DNA of 64,000 bases, taken from NCBI GenBank assembly GCA_039809495.1, contig JBDHVC010000010.1:40936-104935 (forward strand), read 5' to 3'. Positions within the stretch are counted from its first letter, which is position 1; every line of letters starts with the position of its first letter. Positions 59,873 to 64,000 of the stretch are shown here, piece by piece. Under the pieces are notes generated by a model. The model was not told the origin of the DNA. It searched no databases and was given only the letters and a program-made list of their open reading frames with translations. A program made the position numbers and the translations under genes. This stretch comes from JAFLCL01 sp039809495 (GTDB lineage Bacteria; Myxococcota_A; Polyangia; Polyangiales; Sandaracinaceae).

Positions 59873-62521
59873 ATGCGAGCCCCCGTCGAGAGCCCAGGCG
59901 TATCGCGCGCTTCCCCGCCCGAGGGGTCGTCCGCTTCGCGGGGCGGCGGCTGGCTGCGCTCGCGGAAACGGCTCTTCGTCGCGCTCGCCTCGGCCCTCGC
60001 GCTCCTGCTCGCCCTCCACGTCGCGCGCGACGGGGCAGCGTCCGGCTCCTACGAAGCCTCGCTCGCGACCGTGATGGCGCGCTCGGGCGTGCGCGTCGAT
60101 CCGACCTCGGTCGTGTGGGTCGACGACCACGCCCACCTCCACGCGGAGTCGGCGTTCTTCCTCGCGGACGAGGGCGGCGGGGCGACGGACGTGTACGCCG
60201 CCGCCGTTCGGCGCGGCGCGGACGGCGCGGTGCTCGACGTGAGCGACGTCGCGAACCTCACCCGGAGCAGCGGGGCGGCCGAGGAGCAGCTCGCGCGTCA
60301 TGGCGATCACGTCGTCTTCACGACCCGATCGGCCGCCGGGGTCGAGGCGTTCACGCTCGTCGACACCCGCGGCGAGCCGGCGGAGGCGACCTCGGGGTGG
60401 TCGTGGCTCGCGCGGCTCCAGAACACGATCACCAATTGGCAGGAGACGGGACGCGTGGGTGGGCTCGGCGTGACGCGCTTCCAGCTGCTCGAGCCGGTCC
60501 CGTCGCTCCCCCTCCGAGGCGACGAGCGCGAGGTCCGCGCGGGCGAAGGCGAGGCCGAGATCGTCGTGTCGCTCGACACGCTCGAGGTCACGCGGCTCGC
60601 CGAGCGGGTCGAGGCTCACCCCGACGAGAGGGGCGTCCCGGGGGGGATCACCTGGGTGGTCGACACGGTGCGCGGCCTCTCCTTCGTCGGGCCGGAGCCG
60701 ATCGAGTGGCTCGAGAGCCGCGTGTTCGCGATCCAGGACTGGTGGGATCGGACCCGCTACGCGCACCTCGGCGGGACGAGCGAGGCAGAGGCCGCGGCGA
60801 CGGCGGCCGCGGAGATGTCGTCGACGCTCGAGACCGACCACGTGAGCGAGGAGCAGCGGCAGCTCTTCGACGCCGCCGCGGCGGAGATCGGGTTCCCACC
60901 GCCGCCCATCGCGAGCGTGTTCGAGACGCCGATCGAGGGGGAGGGGCAGTGGGTCCCGATCATCGACGATCCCTTCGTCAACGCCTACCCGAACGCGCCC
61001 GCGGCGTTCGCGCAGACCTTCGTCCGCGCCGACCGCGAGCGCCCCTACGTCAACGTCTTCATCACCCTCTGGGATCCGCGCCAGGTCCAGCTCCGCATCA
61101 TGCCCGGCACGCGCGAGCCCGAGAGCGCGACCGGGCAGCGCGGCAGCGGCTACATCCCTCGCGACGAGCGCACGACGCGCATGCTCGTCGGTGCGTTCGA
61201 CGGCGGGTTCCAGGCGCTCCACGGCGAATTCGGGATGATGTCCGATGGCCGCGTCTATCTGCCGCCCAAGCCCTGGGCCGCGACGATCGCCGTGATGGCG
61301 GATGGACGCGTCGGGATGGGGAGCTGGCCGGCGCCGAACTGGCGGGGCTCGTTCTACGACGAGAACCTCGCGAACCGACAGATCCCGGAGGGGATGGTCG
61401 ACATGCGGCAGAACCTCACCTCCGTCGTCGAGGACGGCCGCTACAACCCCTGGGAGCGCTGGTGGTGGGGGGCCGCGCCGCCGGGCGCGACGGAGCAGAC
61501 GTTCACGCACCGGAGCGGCGTCTGCCTGACCGAGGAGGGCTTCATGGCCTTCTTCTGGGGCGGCTCCCTCGGGCCCGAGGCGCTCGGTCAGGCGATGATC
61601 GCGGCGCGCTGCGTGCGCGCGATGCACCTCGACATGAACAGCGGCCACTGCGGCTTCGAGTTCTTCCGGCCCTACGCGACGAGCGCGGATCCGCGCGACC
61701 TCGCTCTCCCCGAGGTCCCACGGATCGACGCCGACGCCGAGTACGACGGCGCGTTCCCCGGCGCCCACGGCCTGCGCCTGCGCGCGCGCAAGGCCGTGCG
61801 ATCGATGCAGATGCGCTTCCCGCGCTACACGGCGCGCGATCCGCGCGACTTCTTCTATCTGACCCTGCGCCCCACGCTCCCAGGCCCGGCGCTCGCGGGT
61901 GGGCTCGCGCTCTCGACGGAGGGTCTCCCCCACGCCGGCTGGCCGTACGCCTTCGCTCGCGCCTCGCGGGGCGCGAACTGGCTCGTCCGCGTCGATCCGA
62001 GCCGGGCGATCCCGAGCGCGCTCGCGGGAGCGCGTCACACCCGCGTCCTCGCGCGCCTCGCGGGGATGAGCGGCGGGACGCACGCGATCGTCGCGCGCCG
62101 GGAGGCCGTCGGCGTCTCGTTCGTCCTCGAGCCGCGAGGCGGCGACGGGATCGAGATCGTCCGTGGCCCCCTCGCGGACGAGCGCGCCAGCGCCGCGATC
62201 GGCGTCGACCGCGACGGGTTCTTCGTCTACGCGGAGGGGCCCGAGGCGACGGCGCTCCTGCGCGACGCGGGCGTCTCCTCCGCGATCGCGCTCGGCGCGG
62301 CGTCGCTCGCCTTCGAGACCGGGGAGGGCGGCGCGGGGCCCGACGGGCATCGCCGGAGCGTCGAGGGCGGCGTCACGCTGCTCGCCGAGGAGGCGGCCGC
62401 GACCGAGATCCTCTTCCCGGACGTCACGCCGATGCCCTACTCGCGCTGGAGCTACCTCCAAGGGCAGCGCGTGCGCTACTTCCCGAGCCAGCCGCCCCGC
62501 TTCGTCCGCCCCACGGAGTGA
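59873..62521 (+). CDS. Membrane-anchored phosphodiester-glycosidase-like (NAGPA) protein
   Basis: This 882-aa protein has an N-terminal membrane helix (LFVALASALALLLALHV, residues ~34-50), a large extracytoplasmic region of unknown fold, then a NAGPA-type domain (about 370-600). That domain shows VGAFDGGFQALHGEFGMMSD, VYLPPKPWAATIAVMADGRV, RSGVCLTEEGFMAFFWGG and AMHLDMNSGHCGFEFF. In other bacteria this domain hydrolyses phosphodiester-linked sugars of wall polymers. The usual NGGFF core reads DGGFQ, so activity is uncertain. It is divergent from the HEAT/propeller operon. Confidence 0.75.
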   Translation: MRAPVESPGVSRASPPEGSSASRGGGWLRSRKRLFVALASALALLLALHVARDGAASGSYEASLATVMARSGVRVDPTSVVWVDDHAHLHAESAFFLADEGGGATDVYAAAVRRGADGAVLDVSDVANLTRSSGAAEEQLARHGDHVVFTTRSAAGVEAFTLVDTRGEPAEATSGWSWLARLQNTITNWQETGRVGGLGVTRFQLLEPVPSLPLRGDEREVRAGEGEAEIVVSLDTLEVTRLAERVEAHPDERGVPGGITWVVDTVRGLSFVGPEPIEWLESRVFAIQDWWDRTRYAHLGGTSEAEAAATAAAEMSSTLETDHVSEEQRQLFDAAAAEIGFPPPPIASVFETPIEGEGQWVPIIDDPFVNAYPNAPAAFAQTFVRADRERPYVNVFITLWDPRQVQLRIMPGTREPESATGQRGSGYIPRDERTTRMLVGAFDGGFQALHGEFGMMSDGRVYLPPKPWAATIAVMADGRVGMGSWPAPNWRGSFYDENLANRQIPEGMVDMRQNLTSVVEDGRYNPWERWWWGAAPPGATEQTFTHRSGVCLTEEGFMAFFWGGSLGPEALGQAMIAARCVRAMHLDMNSGHCGFEFFRPYATSADPRDLALPEVPRIDADAEYDGAFPGAHGLRLRARKAVRSMQMRFPRYTARDPRDFFYLTLRPTLPGPALAGGLALSTEGLPHAGWPYAFARASRGANWLVRVDPSRAIPSALAGARHTRVLARLAGMSGGTHAIVARREAVGVSFVLEPRGGDGIEIVRGPLADERASAAIGVDRDGFFVYAEGPEATALLRDAGVSSAIALGAASLAFETGEGGAGPDGHRRSVEGGVTLLAEEAAATEILFPDVTPMPYSRWSYLQGQRVRYFPSQPPRFVRPTE

Positions 62522-62837
62522 GCGAGGCCAAGGATCGCGGCGATCGGGCCCTCGAACTCGCCATGACGCGCGCTCCGTGGCTGTCTCGCGCGGCGCGCGA
62601 CACCGTTGTTGACCGGTTTCGGCCGCTCCCTCTAGACTCGCCACCCGCCGAGAGCGTGCGCCGCCACCCACAGCGCGGGTCACCGCTCGCGCCTCGTCGA
62701 CGCGGTCGAGCCCACGCGAACCTCCTCCCTCGGCCTCTCGCCACCTTGCCCACCACGCCTCTCAAGACTCGCCAGGAATTCGCAGTGCTTCGACGCTCCT
62801 GCTGGTCCGTCCGCGAGCTTCGCGAGCGAGGACGAAC
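62522..62837 (+). promoter_or_regulatory. 316-bp upstream region of the second kinase gene, with candidate promoter
   Basis: TTGACC (62609-62614) and TAGACT (62633-62638) with an 18-nt spacer form a plausible promoter, leaving a ~200-nt untranslated leader. I see no ORF with coding character in the region, and no clear riboswitch fold. Confidence 0.45.

Positions 62838-64000
<1,163 letters not shown>

Overview
This window is GC-rich chromosomal DNA from a bacterium that looks like a myxobacterium, most likely Polyangiales (Sandaracinus- or Sorangium-like). That placement is an inference. It rests on codon use dominated by G/C third positions, two membrane-less Ser/Thr kinases of the 'GGMAEVFKAK' type, an AgmX/PglI C-terminal domain, many lipoproteins with Asp/Ala/Pro-rich linkers, and HEAT/TPR proteins scattered among housekeeping genes. 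I see no insertion sequence, prophage, integrase, CRISPR array or rRNA.

Layout. 1-5.2 kb (+): the tail of a Cys-rich protein, a Wza-type polysaccharide export lipoprotein, a small orphan protein, then the glycolytic run gap-pgk-tpiA followed by secG. 5.2-18.8 kb (-): a long co-directional run. In transcription order it is a receiver/histidine kinase, cysteine desulfurase, mnmA (behind a 13-codon leader ORF), a lipoprotein, an RlmD/TrmA-type RNA methyltransferase, nrdR, ribD, ribE, ribBA, and a kinase/cyclase-like/AAA/TPR protein. 18.9-19.8 kb (+): mazG. 19.8-32.5 kb (-): a giant membrane-bound spermidine-synthase-like protein with an internally duplicated membrane half, a two-repeat lipoprotein, purF, a HupE/UreJ protein with a tiny zinc-ribbon protein, a pseudouridine synthase, a rifampicin-phosphotransferase-like enzyme and a TPR/zincin-like protein. 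32.7-40.2 kb: a MepA-like endopeptidase (+), amidohydrolase lipoprotein, HU and YbeY (-), a biotin-carboxylase-like pseudoenzyme and an orphan (+), then eno behind tRNA-Lys and tRNA-Glu (-). 40.2-55.8 kb: a HAD phosphatase, alpha/beta hydrolases, prepilin peptidase, proB, a HEAT protein, metG, glyA, a repeat-rich lipoprotein, a coiled-coil membrane protein, pyrF, rlmB, a sirtuin, a CinA-like protein and a J-domain protein. 55.9-64 kb: a beta-propeller/HEAT/AgmX-PglI lipoprotein with a HEAT partner (-), a phosphodiester-glycosidase-like protein (+) and a second kinase cut by the window edge.

The most unusual content is a set of retained but apparently dead enzyme domains. In the riboflavin operon the RibD deaminase domain and the RibBA GTP-cyclohydrolase-II domain have both lost their zinc and catalytic residues, while the reductase, RibB and RibE parts look intact. 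The gene next to ybeY is a full-length biotin-carboxylase fold without its catalytic residues. At the DNA level there is a roughly 65-bp dispersed element that begins exactly on the stop codon of the preceding gene (three good copies). There is also a recurring pattern of -10-like hexamers 5-9 nt before start codons, which suggests leaderless mRNAs.
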